This document shows, piece by piece, positions 22,938 to 30,368 of a stretch of DNA of 31,006 bases (position 1 is its first letter; each line of letters begins with the position of its first letter). A program made the translations under genes and the position numbers. Below the pieces are notes generated by a model that ran no database searches, had not been told where the DNA came from, and worked only from the letters and a program-made list of their open reading frames with translations. The DNA is from RGIG8782 sp017475895 (lineage in GTDB: Bacteria; Pseudomonadota; Alphaproteobacteria; Rickettsiales; UBA1997). The stretch spans positions 1 through 31,006 of the forward strand of contig CAMVHP010000006.1 in NCBI GenBank assembly GCA_947167315.1, written 5' to 3'.

Positions 22938-24454
22938 TATACATACCTCTTTAACTTTTTCATTCTTGCTTCTATTCTGCTAGTGGAAATTGTAGTGATA
23001 TTGTTAGCTTTAGCAATGTCGTAAACATTTCTATATAGTCTGTAGGCTCTTTCGTATTGCTTTGTGACATCGTACAAAACGGCTAAATTGTATTTGTACT
23101 CAATATTGTCTTCATCTAAATATATGGCAAGCTGTATATATTTTATTGCTTCATCGTATCTTTCAACGGTTGAGAATGCTACGCTTGTCTGCGCCTGTAT
23201 AACTGCTGAATTGTTATATTTTTTAGCTAACGATGGCAACAGATATATTGCCTCGTATGGGCTTTCCTGTATTATTATTGATAAAAGGTTTGATACTAAC
23301 TGTTCACTGTTTGGAAATACTGATAACAATTCTATATATAAAGGTTTTGCCTGTAGGTATTGACCTAGAATGTGATATGCTGTTGCCAACGAAAGTTTAA
23401 CGAAATTATCATCTTTGTTTATTGCTAATATTTCCTTGTAAAGTTTTATTGCAATTTCATATTCCCTTAAATTGATAGCTTCAAATGCTTTTTCCTTCAG
23501 ATTGGCAATTTTTTTGTCTTTTTCCGTTTCTTTAACATCCAATTTTATGGAACTGCTACTTTTTGTTGTTATTCCGAGTTTACTATCGGTTTTTACTTCT
23601 GCTAAATCCTCTTTTGACCATGTTCCCTTTTTAATATCTATTTTAGTATCGGTTCTTTTTTTGCCGGAGGTGTTGTACATTAAATTTTGCTCTATTTTGT
23701 TAATCAATTTTAGGTTATTGCTGTTGCTCGTGTAGTTTGAGCTTTTAACAACCTTTGCGAGCTGTTTTTTGTCGGCATCATCTATCTTTATGTATTCGAT
23801 GCTCTGTGTATTGTAATTTTCTGTTTTGTTTTTTGGCTTCGCAGTATTTTTTGCGACCTTTTGTGTTGTTTCTTTTACATCTTCATCATCTGTATCGTTT
23901 GTTGTTTTTGTGACTGTGGTTTTGCTAATATTTTTGTTTTTGTCGTTAACTTTGGTGTTGGTTACCTCGTTTTTATTTGTATATTCAGTTCCGGCTACTT
24001 TTGTAACCTTTTTTGTATCTTCAACGTCGGTGTTATTATCTTCTTCTTTGTTGTCTCTAACAACCGCACCTTTGGTTGTTTTTTGTGCTACCGTTGGTTT
24101 ATTTGTTTCAGCTTTTTTTTCTTCTTTTTTATCTTCTTTCTTTTCTTCGCTTGTGGTACCACCTACAAATTCATAATTTATGTTATTTTCTGCTACATTT
24201 GTTTTATTACTGCTTTTACTAACATTACCGCTATTTTTAGCGCTTGTATTATTTGAAATGTTGTTTGTTTTTGCTTTTGTAACTGTTATTGTGTTTGATT
24301 TTGGTATATTTTCCAGTACAATAACGGTTCCGTCTTCATCCTGCTTTATTTGTGGTTTTTTTATTGGCACAATAATCTCCTCTGCCTTTAACTGACAGGT
24401 TAGAAGCACCATAAACACAAGATAAAAATACGTTTTTTTCACTAAATACAACAT
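22937..24454 (-). CDS. Exported TPR-repeat protein with Lys/Thr/Asn-rich linker
   Basis: The 505-residue protein has a signal peptide (hydrophobic 9-20, probable cleavage after LKA at 24). A long low-complexity region follows from about 40 to 260, rich in Lys, Thr, Asn and Glu (EEKKEDKKEEKKAE, KTTVTKTTNDTDDED). Tetratricopeptide repeats then run from about 318 to 490 (YEIAIKLYKEILAINKDD, YDEAIKYIQLAIYLDEDN, YERAYRLYRNVYDIA). It is probably periplasmic and a scaffold for protein contacts. The linker may span the periplasm. Coupling to pilT (TAATG) suggests a pilus-related role, but no homology to a named pilus protein can be claimed. AGGGA lies 10 nt before the ATG. Confidence 0.75.
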   Translation of the reverse strand: MLYLVKKTYFYLVFMVLLTCQLKAEEIIVPIKKPQIKQDEDGTVIVLENIPKSNTITVTKAKTNNISNNTSAKNSGNVSKSSNKTNVAENNINYEFVGGTTSEEKKEDKKEEKKAETNKPTVAQKTTKGAVVRDNKEEDNNTDVEDTKKVTKVAGTEYTNKNEVTNTKVNDKNKNISKTTVTKTTNDTDDEDVKETTQKVAKNTAKPKNKTENYNTQSIEYIKIDDADKKQLAKVVKSSNYTSNSNNLKLINKIEQNLMYNTSGKKRTDTKIDIKKGTWSKEDLAEVKTDSKLGITTKSSSSIKLDVKETEKDKKIANLKEKAFEAINLREYEIAIKLYKEILAINKDDNFVKLSLATAYHILGQYLQAKPLYIELLSVFPNSEQLVSNLLSIIIQESPYEAIYLLPSLAKKYNNSAVIQAQTSVAFSTVERYDEAIKYIQLAIYLDEDNIEYKYNLAVLYDVTKQYERAYRLYRNVYDIAKANNITTISTSRIEARMKKLKRYV

Positions 24455-24484
24455 ATAGTTATGTCCCTAGAATACATCGTTTTT

Positions 24485-24512
24485 ATTATATTTCAAGAAC
24501 TATTTATTCAAA
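24485..24512 (-). promoter_or_regulatory. Possible promoter of the TPR-pilT-era operon
   Basis: On the minus strand TTTGAA (24512-24507) and TATAAT (24490-24485) are separated by 16 nt. The start near 24478 gives a leader of about 24 nt that contains the AGGGA ribosome binding site before ATG 24454. Other -35/-10 choices exist in this AT-rich gap. Confidence 0.4.
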
Positions 24513-24607
24513 TTACTTTAATAACACGGGGTTTTGGTAATTTAGATTTTTTTACTTTATTTTTTATTTTACCCTGTTATATTTTTGGTAAACATTATGA
24601 TATTTGT

Positions 24608-26053
24608 ATGGAAGAGAAAAAGGATAATAAAAATGAATATGTTGGGCTCTATAACATAGAGGCTGAACAGATAATACTTGGTAAAATTATTTCAAACAAT
24701 GACTACTACACTAAAATAAATGAATATTTACATGAAGATTTTTTCTATGAATTAGCACACAGAGAGATATATAAATACATATCAGCTACCATACAAAGAT
24801 CATCTATTGTTGCTGATAGCATAACACTAAAAAATTTTTTTGATACGAATGAAATAATATCGTCCATAGGTGGAAACAACTATCTATCAATACTTTTAAG
24901 TATGAGCAGTGGTATTGTAGATGTCATAAGCTACGCAAAATTGATACAGGATTTAGCCATTAAGAGGAGATTAACAATAGTTGGTGAGGATATAGTTTCA
25001 AATGTATATAAAAATGTAAACAATGAAACAGCACAACAGCAGATAGAGGATGCAGAGGGGAAACTGTTTGACTTGAGTGGCAGGATTGAAACAAATAAGG
25101 GTTTTTCCAGTATAGTAAATTCTATGGCGGAAACTATAGACAATATAACACAGGCGAGACAAAGAGAGACACACATAAGCGGAATAGCTTGTGGTTTAAC
25201 TGATCTGGATAGGATGTTGAGTGGTTTTCAAAAATCTGATTTGATTATTCTTGCCGGTCGTCCATCTATGGGAAAAACCACTTTGGCCATAAACATTGCC
25301 TACAACAGTGCTTTAAGATTTCTGAAAGAACCTGATGAAAACAACAACAAAAAAAGTGTTGGTTTTTTTTCGTTGGAAATGCCGGCAAATCAAATAGCAT
25401 CTAAAATATTATCAATAGAAACCGGTTTGAATACCGATAAGTTTAGAAAAGGCGAGGTGGATGATAAAGAATTTAATGAGATAGTAAAAAAGGCGGACAT
25501 AATATCAAAGGTTCCATTATTTATCGATGATACTCCGGCCCTGACGATATCATCTATAAAAACCAGAATAAGACGATTAATAAAAAAGGAAAACTTAAGT
25601 CTTGTTATAGTCGATTATCTGCAGCTGGTTCATGGTATAAATGACAGTTCAAAGACTAATAGGGTTTTGGAAATAGGTGAAATTACCCAAGGACTTAAGG
25701 CTATAGCTAAAGAGTTTAGTATTCCGGTTATAGCATTGTCGCAGTTGTCTAGGGTTGTGGAAACTAGAGATGATAAAAGGCCACAACTGGCGGATTTAAG
25801 GGAATCTGGCTCAATAGAACAGGATGCGGATATTGTTATGTTTGTGTTTAGGGAATCCTATTATGAGGAGAGAAAAAAGCCAAACAATGACGAGGTGGAT
25901 AAGATGAAGCAGTGGCAGTTCAGAATGGAAAAACTAAGGAACAAATCCGAGCTTATAATAGCAAAACATAGAAATGGCCCAATAGGTACCGTTGAACTGT
26001 ATTTTAATGCCGAAAGTTCGAAGTTTGGTGACTACGATGGGCTACATGGTTGA
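24608..26053 (+). CDS. dnaB: Replicative DNA helicase DnaB
   Basis: DnaB is the hexameric 5'-3' helicase of the replication fork. The N-terminal DnaG-interacting domain covers about 12-150 (NIEAEQIILGKII, HREIYKYI). The RecA-like C-terminal domain has Walker A GRPSMGKTT (217-225), the FFSLEMPA segment, the Walker B region VIVDYLQLV and the RESGSIEQDAD arginine-finger region. From ATG 24608 the protein is 481 residues, normal for DnaB. The frame is open 49 codons further upstream, but that part is a hydrophobic stretch unlike any DnaB, so it is rejected. No ribosome binding site is seen. The gene ends 19 nt from the convergent glycosyltransferase gene. Confidence 0.95.
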   Translation: MEEKKDNKNEYVGLYNIEAEQIILGKIISNNDYYTKINEYLHEDFFYELAHREIYKYISATIQRSSIVADSITLKNFFDTNEIISSIGGNNYLSILLSMSSGIVDVISYAKLIQDLAIKRRLTIVGEDIVSNVYKNVNNETAQQQIEDAEGKLFDLSGRIETNKGFSSIVNSMAETIDNITQARQRETHISGIACGLTDLDRMLSGFQKSDLIILAGRPSMGKTTLAINIAYNSALRFLKEPDENNNKKSVGFFSLEMPANQIASKILSIETGLNTDKFRKGEVDDKEFNEIVKKADIISKVPLFIDDTPALTISSIKTRIRRLIKKENLSLVIVDYLQLVHGINDSSKTNRVLEIGEITQGLKAIAKEFSIPVIALSQLSRVVETRDDKRPQLADLRESGSIEQDADIVMFVFRESYYEERKKPNNDEVDKMKQWQFRMEKLRNKSELIIAKHRNGPIGTVELYFNAESSKFGDYDGLHG

Positions 26054-26072
26054 TGATGTATGCCAGCCTGTG

Positions 26073-27329
26073 TTAGTTTGTTATCTCTTTAAATATTTTT
26101 TTCCATCGGCTATTCCAGATTTGTTTATCAAAGGATTTGGCTACATTAATTGCATTTTTCGATAAATATTCTCTAAATTCTATATCAGATAATACTCTAT
26201 CCAGAGCATCCATTAGTTCCTGAGGGTTTGGATTTATTAAAATACCGTTGTAGCCATCAATGATTAAATTTGGCAATCCACCTATGTTTGTTGCTATTAC
26301 AACATTCCCACAAGCTTGTGCTTCTAAACAGGATAGAGATGTACCCTCTGAATATAAAGTTGGGATTATGGATATGTCCGCTTGCTGATAAAATTTTGGC
26401 ATTTCATCTGGCTCAACCACATGGTGATTGACTCTACCTGAAAACATTTGTACTAATTTTTCAATATCTTTTACAATTTCGTTTTCGTGAGCAAAACCTA
26501 TAAAATCAAAATCAACGTTTTTATATTTTTCTAGAATTGACGGTAATACCGATGACATAAGCCAATAGCCGCGTTCGGCGGAAGCTCGTCTTGGAAAGAT
26601 AATTTTAATTCTCTTTTTTTGGCTTTTATCTTTATCTATTAATTTACTTTCTCCCATGTAAACTGTTGTGTCAACATAATTTGGGATATATACTACACGT
26701 TTATTTGAAAATTCATTAATAAATGTTGTTCTTAACCAAGATATTGTATTCGTATCAACTGATACAAAGTTATTTACATTTTCAAATAATTTGTAACTAC
26801 ATTTTGCTGATTTTGGTGCATCCCAAGTTATACCATGACTTATGAGTATATTCGGATGCAATAACACCTTACTAAATTTATAGGCGCCTGAGTAGATTGC
26901 AAATTTATACTTTTTGAACAATGCTATTTGTTTTGAGTAACAATTTAGGCCACGTTTATTTGGTAATCCTATGACCAGTAAATTATTTAATTGCTTATAC
27001 CAAATATTTTCCCCTCCGACTTGAACCAGAACAGGATTAAAATGTAACTCATGTAGTATGTCAGATAAATCCTTTATGTATCTTTCTGCTCCACCATTAA
27101 AACATTTTTCTCCATTTTCATCAAAAAATCTATGTTGAAATATAAGTACTGTAGCTGGCGGTAAATTATTTTCTATACTCTGTATTAGCTTTTTATTTTT
27201 TAAATACGTAATTAAACATATAAAACAATGGGTTATTCTTCTACGAAGAAATCTTAAGGTTATTACATTTAATATAGGTTTTATTGTGTATCGATATATT
27301 TTCTTTATGTTTTTGTTCATTTTCTGCAT
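26073..27329 (-). CDS. Glycosyltransferase, GT4-like (GT-B fold)
   Basis: The 418-residue protein is a group 1 glycosyltransferase that transfers a sugar from a nucleotide donor. The N-terminal acceptor lobe (about 58-225) has a GGAERYIKDL motif. The C-terminal donor lobe has the EX7E motif at Glu328 and Glu336 (SEGTSLSCLEA), followed by GNVVIATNIGGLPNLI. The first 50 residues are basic and may bind membrane. The start codon (ATG 27329 or ATG 27320) lies inside the 3' end of wecB, giving an 89-nt overlap. No in-frame start codon occurs between the wecB stop and the conserved domain, so the overlap is needed. It is probably part of surface-glycan synthesis; donor and acceptor are unknown. Confidence 0.87.
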   Translation of the reverse strand: MQKMNKNIKKIYRYTIKPILNVITLRFLRRRITHCFICLITYLKNKKLIQSIENNLPPATVLIFQHRFFDENGEKCFNGGAERYIKDLSDILHELHFNPVLVQVGGENIWYKQLNNLLVIGLPNKRGLNCYSKQIALFKKYKFAIYSGAYKFSKVLLHPNILISHGITWDAPKSAKCSYKLFENVNNFVSVDTNTISWLRTTFINEFSNKRVVYIPNYVDTTVYMGESKLIDKDKSQKKRIKIIFPRRASAERGYWLMSSVLPSILEKYKNVDFDFIGFAHENEIVKDIEKLVQMFSGRVNHHVVEPDEMPKFYQQADISIIPTLYSEGTSLSCLEAQACGNVVIATNIGGLPNLIIDGYNGILINPNPQELMDALDRVLSDIEFREYLSKNAINVAKSFDKQIWNSRWKKIFKEITN

Positions 27330-28455
27330 TGATAGTTACTAAATTAAAAAAATTATCCATTATATTCGATATTTTACGACTAGCTTTGCCATCACCGTAA
27401 GGGTTTTTTATTCCGTTAATCCGAGTTTCTGATTTTGACTTAGACAAAACCGCGGTTACCTCATCTATAATTCTGTTTTTATTTGTGCCTATTAATTTTG
27501 CTAAACCTACAGCAACACCCTCTTTTCTTTCTGTTTCATTTCTTATTACTAAAAGAGGTACATTAAATGTCGGAGCTTCCTCCTGAATACCTCCGCTATC
27601 CGTCAGAATTAATTTTGCATTTTTCATAACACAGACCAACTCTGGATAGTCTAGGGGATCTGTTAATACTATATTTTGCATATTTTTTAGAGTTTTGTAT
27701 ACCTTATCATGTACGTTTGGATTTGGATGAACTGGCAAAACAAACTGGTGATCTGCAAAATTCATTGCTATATTTTTGATGGCAGACAATATGGAATCAA
27801 GTCTTTCTCCATGATTTTCTCTTCTATGTACCGTTATAAGCACAAGTTTATCATTTAATTTTATATTTTTTTCTTCTAGTTTTTTTATAGCATTGTTCAC
27901 TACATCATCTTTTAGACAATGCAAAGCGTCAATAACTGTGTTACCCGTTAAAAATATTTTGTCTTCCGGAATATTTTCCTTTACTAAATTTTCCTTTGCC
28001 GTGATGGTTGGCGCAAAATGTAAATCAACTATTCTGGATGTCATTTGTCGTATAGCTTCCTCCGGAAATGGCTCAAATAGATTATAACTTCTTAGTCCCG
28101 CTTCCACATGGAAAACTGGAATGTGATTATAAAAGGAAACTAAAGCACCACATAATACAGTCATTGTGTCGCCCTGAATAATTGTTGCATCTATTTGATT
28201 GTGAGTATAAACATCAGAAAGTTTTTCTATGATACGAGATTGAACGCCGGCTAAAGTTTGATTTGGAGTCATGACGTTGAGGTTAAAATCAGTTTTTATT
28301 CCAAAAAAACCTAGTGTTTGGTTAGATAATTCCTTCTGCTGTTCGGTATTACACACCAAAACATTATAATTATTGTTTTTCTGTAATTCTAATATAACTG
28401 GTGCCAACTTTATTGCTTCGGGTCTCGTGCCTAAAATAACTAGAATATTCTTCAT
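27241..28455 (-). CDS. wecB: UDP-N-acetylglucosamine 2-epimerase (non-hydrolysing)
   Basis: WecB interconverts UDP-GlcNAc and UDP-ManNAc in the cytoplasm, supplying ManNAc-type sugars for surface glycans. The family signatures are GTRPEAIKLAPVI (9-21), GDTMTVLCGAL with Asp96, HVEAGLRS with Glu118, FPEEAIRQ with Glu133, TVHRRENHG (208-215), and LTDSGGIQEEAP with VIRNETERKEG. The normal end is near NIMDNFFNL. About 30 further residues (to 404) run over the start of the downstream glycosyltransferase and look unconserved. It starts 6 nt after the GT2 stop, so GT2, wecB and GT4 form one operon. Confidence 0.95.
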   Translation of the reverse strand: MKNILVILGTRPEAIKLAPVILELQKNNNYNVLVCNTEQQKELSNQTLGFFGIKTDFNLNVMTPNQTLAGVQSRIIEKLSDVYTHNQIDATIIQGDTMTVLCGALVSFYNHIPVFHVEAGLRSYNLFEPFPEEAIRQMTSRIVDLHFAPTITAKENLVKENIPEDKIFLTGNTVIDALHCLKDDVVNNAIKKLEEKNIKLNDKLVLITVHRRENHGERLDSILSAIKNIAMNFADHQFVLPVHPNPNVHDKVYKTLKNMQNIVLTDPLDYPELVCVMKNAKLILTDSGGIQEEAPTFNVPLLVIRNETERKEGVAVGLAKLIGTNKNRIIDEVTAVLSKSKSETRINGIKNPYGDGKASRKISNIMDNFFNLVTINAENEQKHKENISIHNKTYIKCNNLKISS

Positions 28456-28461
28456 TTTATC

Positions 28462-29391
28462 CTATTTCTCCGCTTTATAAAATGAATAATTATTAATGGA
28501 TAATGATTTGCGTACTTTTCGCCTTAATTGTCTATTCCAAAACAATGTTAAAACGATAATATGTACGAACAAATGATATATTTTAAAGAGTAACAGATAT
28601 ACAAAATACTTCTTTGGAAATGTACATCCTTTTAAACCTGCCCAAAAAATTATTTTATCCAGCAGCGTATAGTTGAATTTTTTCATAAAATCTTCAGAAT
28701 ATTTCCTTCTTATGTATTTTGTTTTTTCAATTATCTGTGGTCTTTTGGTTGCACTTAATGAGAATGGATTAATTCTATATTGATAAATATTGTCTGTAGT
28801 ATAGTCAATTTTTCCGGCTAAAGCAATACGACACCAATAATCGTAGTCTTCGGCACAGAAAGTAAATTCATCATATAACCCAACCGCTTCCGCAATACTT
28901 TTTCTATACATAAAGCCGGCAGTTACGTTGTTTCTGTAAATTAACTCTTCCACGCGTCTGTTATTTTTATATGCATACTTATCATCCACTGTTATAATGT
29001 TACCATTTTCGTCAATGAAGTCTTGTTCCATAACGACCATATCAGTTTCCGGATGCATATCCAAATATTTTGACATTTTTTCTATTGCCTGAGGTTTATA
29101 TAAATTATCGTCGCTTGTCCATGTCAAATATTTACCTTTAACATGTGAAAATCCAATATTAAGCGAAGCTGGTAGCTTTCTATTTCTGTTATTTGATATA
29201 ATGGAAATACGCTTATCGGTTTTTGAAAAATAGGTTGCTATGCCAAGTGTGTTATCGGTTGAGCAATCATTAACAATTATCAACTCCCAATCCTTTTCGG
29301 TTTGGTTTATGACTGACCTTATTGAATGTGCTAACCATCTCTCTCCATTATATGTAGGTAATACTATTGATATTTTTGGTTCATTTATCAT
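28462..29391 (-). CDS. Family 2 glycosyltransferase
   Basis: The 309-residue protein has a GT-A fold domain at about 5-220. It opens with ISIVLPTYNGERWL, has NDCSTDNT (41-48) for nucleotide binding, and TSDDNL with the metal-binding Asp94/Asp95. A later CAEDYDYWCRIAL segment holds the likely catalytic acid region. The last 60 residues include a hydrophobic stretch (KYFVYLLLFKIYHLFVHIIVLTLFW in part) that should attach the enzyme to the inner membrane. It is the first gene of the glycan operon. Donor and acceptor are unknown; the neighbouring wecB makes a ManNAc or GlcNAc unit plausible. Confidence 0.9.
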   Translation of the reverse strand: MINEPKISIVLPTYNGERWLAHSIRSVINQTEKDWELIIVNDCSTDNTLGIATYFSKTDKRISIISNNRNRKLPASLNIGFSHVKGKYLTWTSDDNLYKPQAIEKMSKYLDMHPETDMVVMEQDFIDENGNIITVDDKYAYKNNRRVEELIYRNNVTAGFMYRKSIAEAVGLYDEFTFCAEDYDYWCRIALAGKIDYTTDNIYQYRINPFSLSATKRPQIIEKTKYIRRKYSEDFMKKFNYTLLDKIIFWAGLKGCTFPKKYFVYLLLFKIYHLFVHIIVLTLFWNRQLRRKVRKSLSINNYSFYKAEK

Positions 29392-29426
29392 GATTTTGCT
29401 CTAGATTCATACTGGTTTATTATTTT

Positions 29427-29519
29427 AGTATAAAAATAGTATAAAAATTCATCATATCTATACTAAGAATAGTTAATATTAGCATAAAAATCATTGTATC
29501 TATACTAAAAATTGTTAAT
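29427..29519. repeat. Phased operator-like repeats upstream of the glycan operon
   Basis: AGTATAAAAAT occurs twice in perfect tandem (29427-29437, 29438-29448) and a third time as AGCATAAAAAT (29481-29491). TATCTATACTAA occurs at 29455-29466 and 29497-29508. Together they make two imperfect copies of a unit of about 40 nt (29438-29477 and 29481-29519). Inside each unit AGTATA (or AGCATA) and TATACT form an inverted repeat. The copies are 42-43 nt apart, close to four helical turns. Confidence 0.65.
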
Positions 29520-29677
29520 GGTTTGTTGTTTGAGGGTATAATATAGGAAATATAAAATAAAGTTTTTCGCCAGTTGCTTATATTTTCCTTATAACAATTG
29601 CAAATATATTCATATTTATGACAAAAATTAGATGTAATGTTGTTTTGTTAAAATTATGAACGTTAGAATTATTTACG

Positions 29678-29705
29678 TTGACTTTTTTTAGTGATAATCT
29701 ATCAT
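29678..29705 (+). promoter_or_regulatory. Promoter of ruvA
   Basis: TTGACT (29678-29683) and TATCAT (29700-29705) are separated by 16 nt. The start near 29712 leaves about 20 nt before the ruvA ATG at 29732. Confidence 0.6.
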
Positions 29706-29717
29706 ATATTAGATTAT
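29694..29717. promoter_or_regulatory. Candidate operator over the ruvA -10 box
   Basis: ATAATCTA (29694-29701) and TAGATTAT (29710-29717) are a perfect 8-bp inverted repeat with an 8-nt spacer. The spacer contains most of the -10 hexamer, so a dimeric repressor bound here would block the promoter. The half-sites do not match the GTTC-N7-GTTC LexA box known from alphaproteobacteria, nor CTGT-N8-ACAG. Confidence 0.45.
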
Positions 29718-29731
29718 TAAAAATACCTAAA

Positions 29732-30358
29732 ATGATAGGACTATTGACTGGTTTTATAAATTCTACACACGAAGACCACATAATACTTGATGTTATGGGA
29801 GTAGGGTACAAGGTTTATTGTTCGGCGAAAACATTGGATAAAATTCAAGGACAGAGTGATAAAGTGAGTCTTTTGATTGAAACTGTTGTGAAAGAGGACT
29901 CTATAACTTTATTTGGTTTTCTGGAGGAGGATGAGCAGAATTGTTTTAATTTATTGTGTAAAGTTAGTGGTGTTGGTAATAAAATGACTCTAAAAATAAT
30001 GAGTATTGCTAACGTCAGTGAAATATTTTCTGCTATAGTAAATGAAGATAAAAACCTTTTCTGCAGAGCTTCTGGAGTCGGTCCAAAGGTGGCTTTAAGA
30101 ATAATAAACGAATTGAAAGGCAACCCATCTGTAAAGAGTTTCAAGAGTATTAAGGGCGTTAATATAGAAAATGGTAGTATAGAGAGAATCACAAACTCCA
30201 ATGAAAGCATTGCCAAAGATGCCATTATGGCACTTGAGGGTTTAGGATACCAAAAATCTATGGTTCAAAATATAGTTATTAAACTTGTTAATGAAAAACC
30301 GCACTTGACTCTTGAAAGTATTATAACTGAAAGCTTAAAGACTATTAACAATTTTTAG
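29732..30358 (+). CDS. ruvA: Holliday junction DNA helicase subunit RuvA
   Basis: RuvA binds Holliday junctions as a tetramer and recruits the RuvB motor for branch migration. The OB domain starts MIGLLTGFI and runs to about 65. Two helix-hairpin-helix motifs follow: VSGVGNKMTLKI (78-89) and ASGVGPKVALRI (113-124). The C-terminal RuvB-contacting domain is about 160-208 (DAIMALEGLGYQKSMVQN). The start at 29732 gives 208 residues, close to the family's 200. The open frame extends 18 codons further but starts at the -35 box. No ribosome binding site is evident. murL follows after 10 nt. Confidence 0.95.
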   Translation: MIGLLTGFINSTHEDHIILDVMGVGYKVYCSAKTLDKIQGQSDKVSLLIETVVKEDSITLFGFLEEDEQNCFNLLCKVSGVGNKMTLKIMSIANVSEIFSAIVNEDKNLFCRASGVGPKVALRIINELKGNPSVKSFKSIKGVNIENGSIERITNSNESIAKDAIMALEGLGYQKSMVQNIVIKLVNEKPHLTLESIITESLKTINNF

Positions 30359-30368
30359 TATAGAAACA

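Larger units (their letters stand above)
29392..29731. other. Intergenic region between the glycan operon and ruvA
   Basis: This 340-nt divergent gap holds no gene that I can support. It contains an AGTATAAAAAT repeat block (29427-29519) near the glycan operon, a TATAAT at 29537-29542, a good ruvA promoter (29678-29705) and an inverted repeat over its -10 box (29694-29717). The part between about 29550 and 29670 is plain AT-rich DNA in which I see nothing. Confidence 0.6.

Noticed and set aside
23826..24256. Phe/Val-rich open frames opposite the TPR gene linker
   Set aside because: They are the mirror image of the Lys/Thr/Asn-rich coding repeat and have no independent start signals.
24461..24607. 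A 49-codon hydrophobic N-terminal extension of dnaB
   Set aside because: DnaB is cytoplasmic and its conserved start is at ATG 24608; the extension overlaps the probable promoter and ribosome binding site of the divergent TPR gene.
29678..29731. An 18-codon extension of ruvA
   Set aside because: It begins at the -35 box of the ruvA promoter, and RuvA normally starts MIG(R/L)L.
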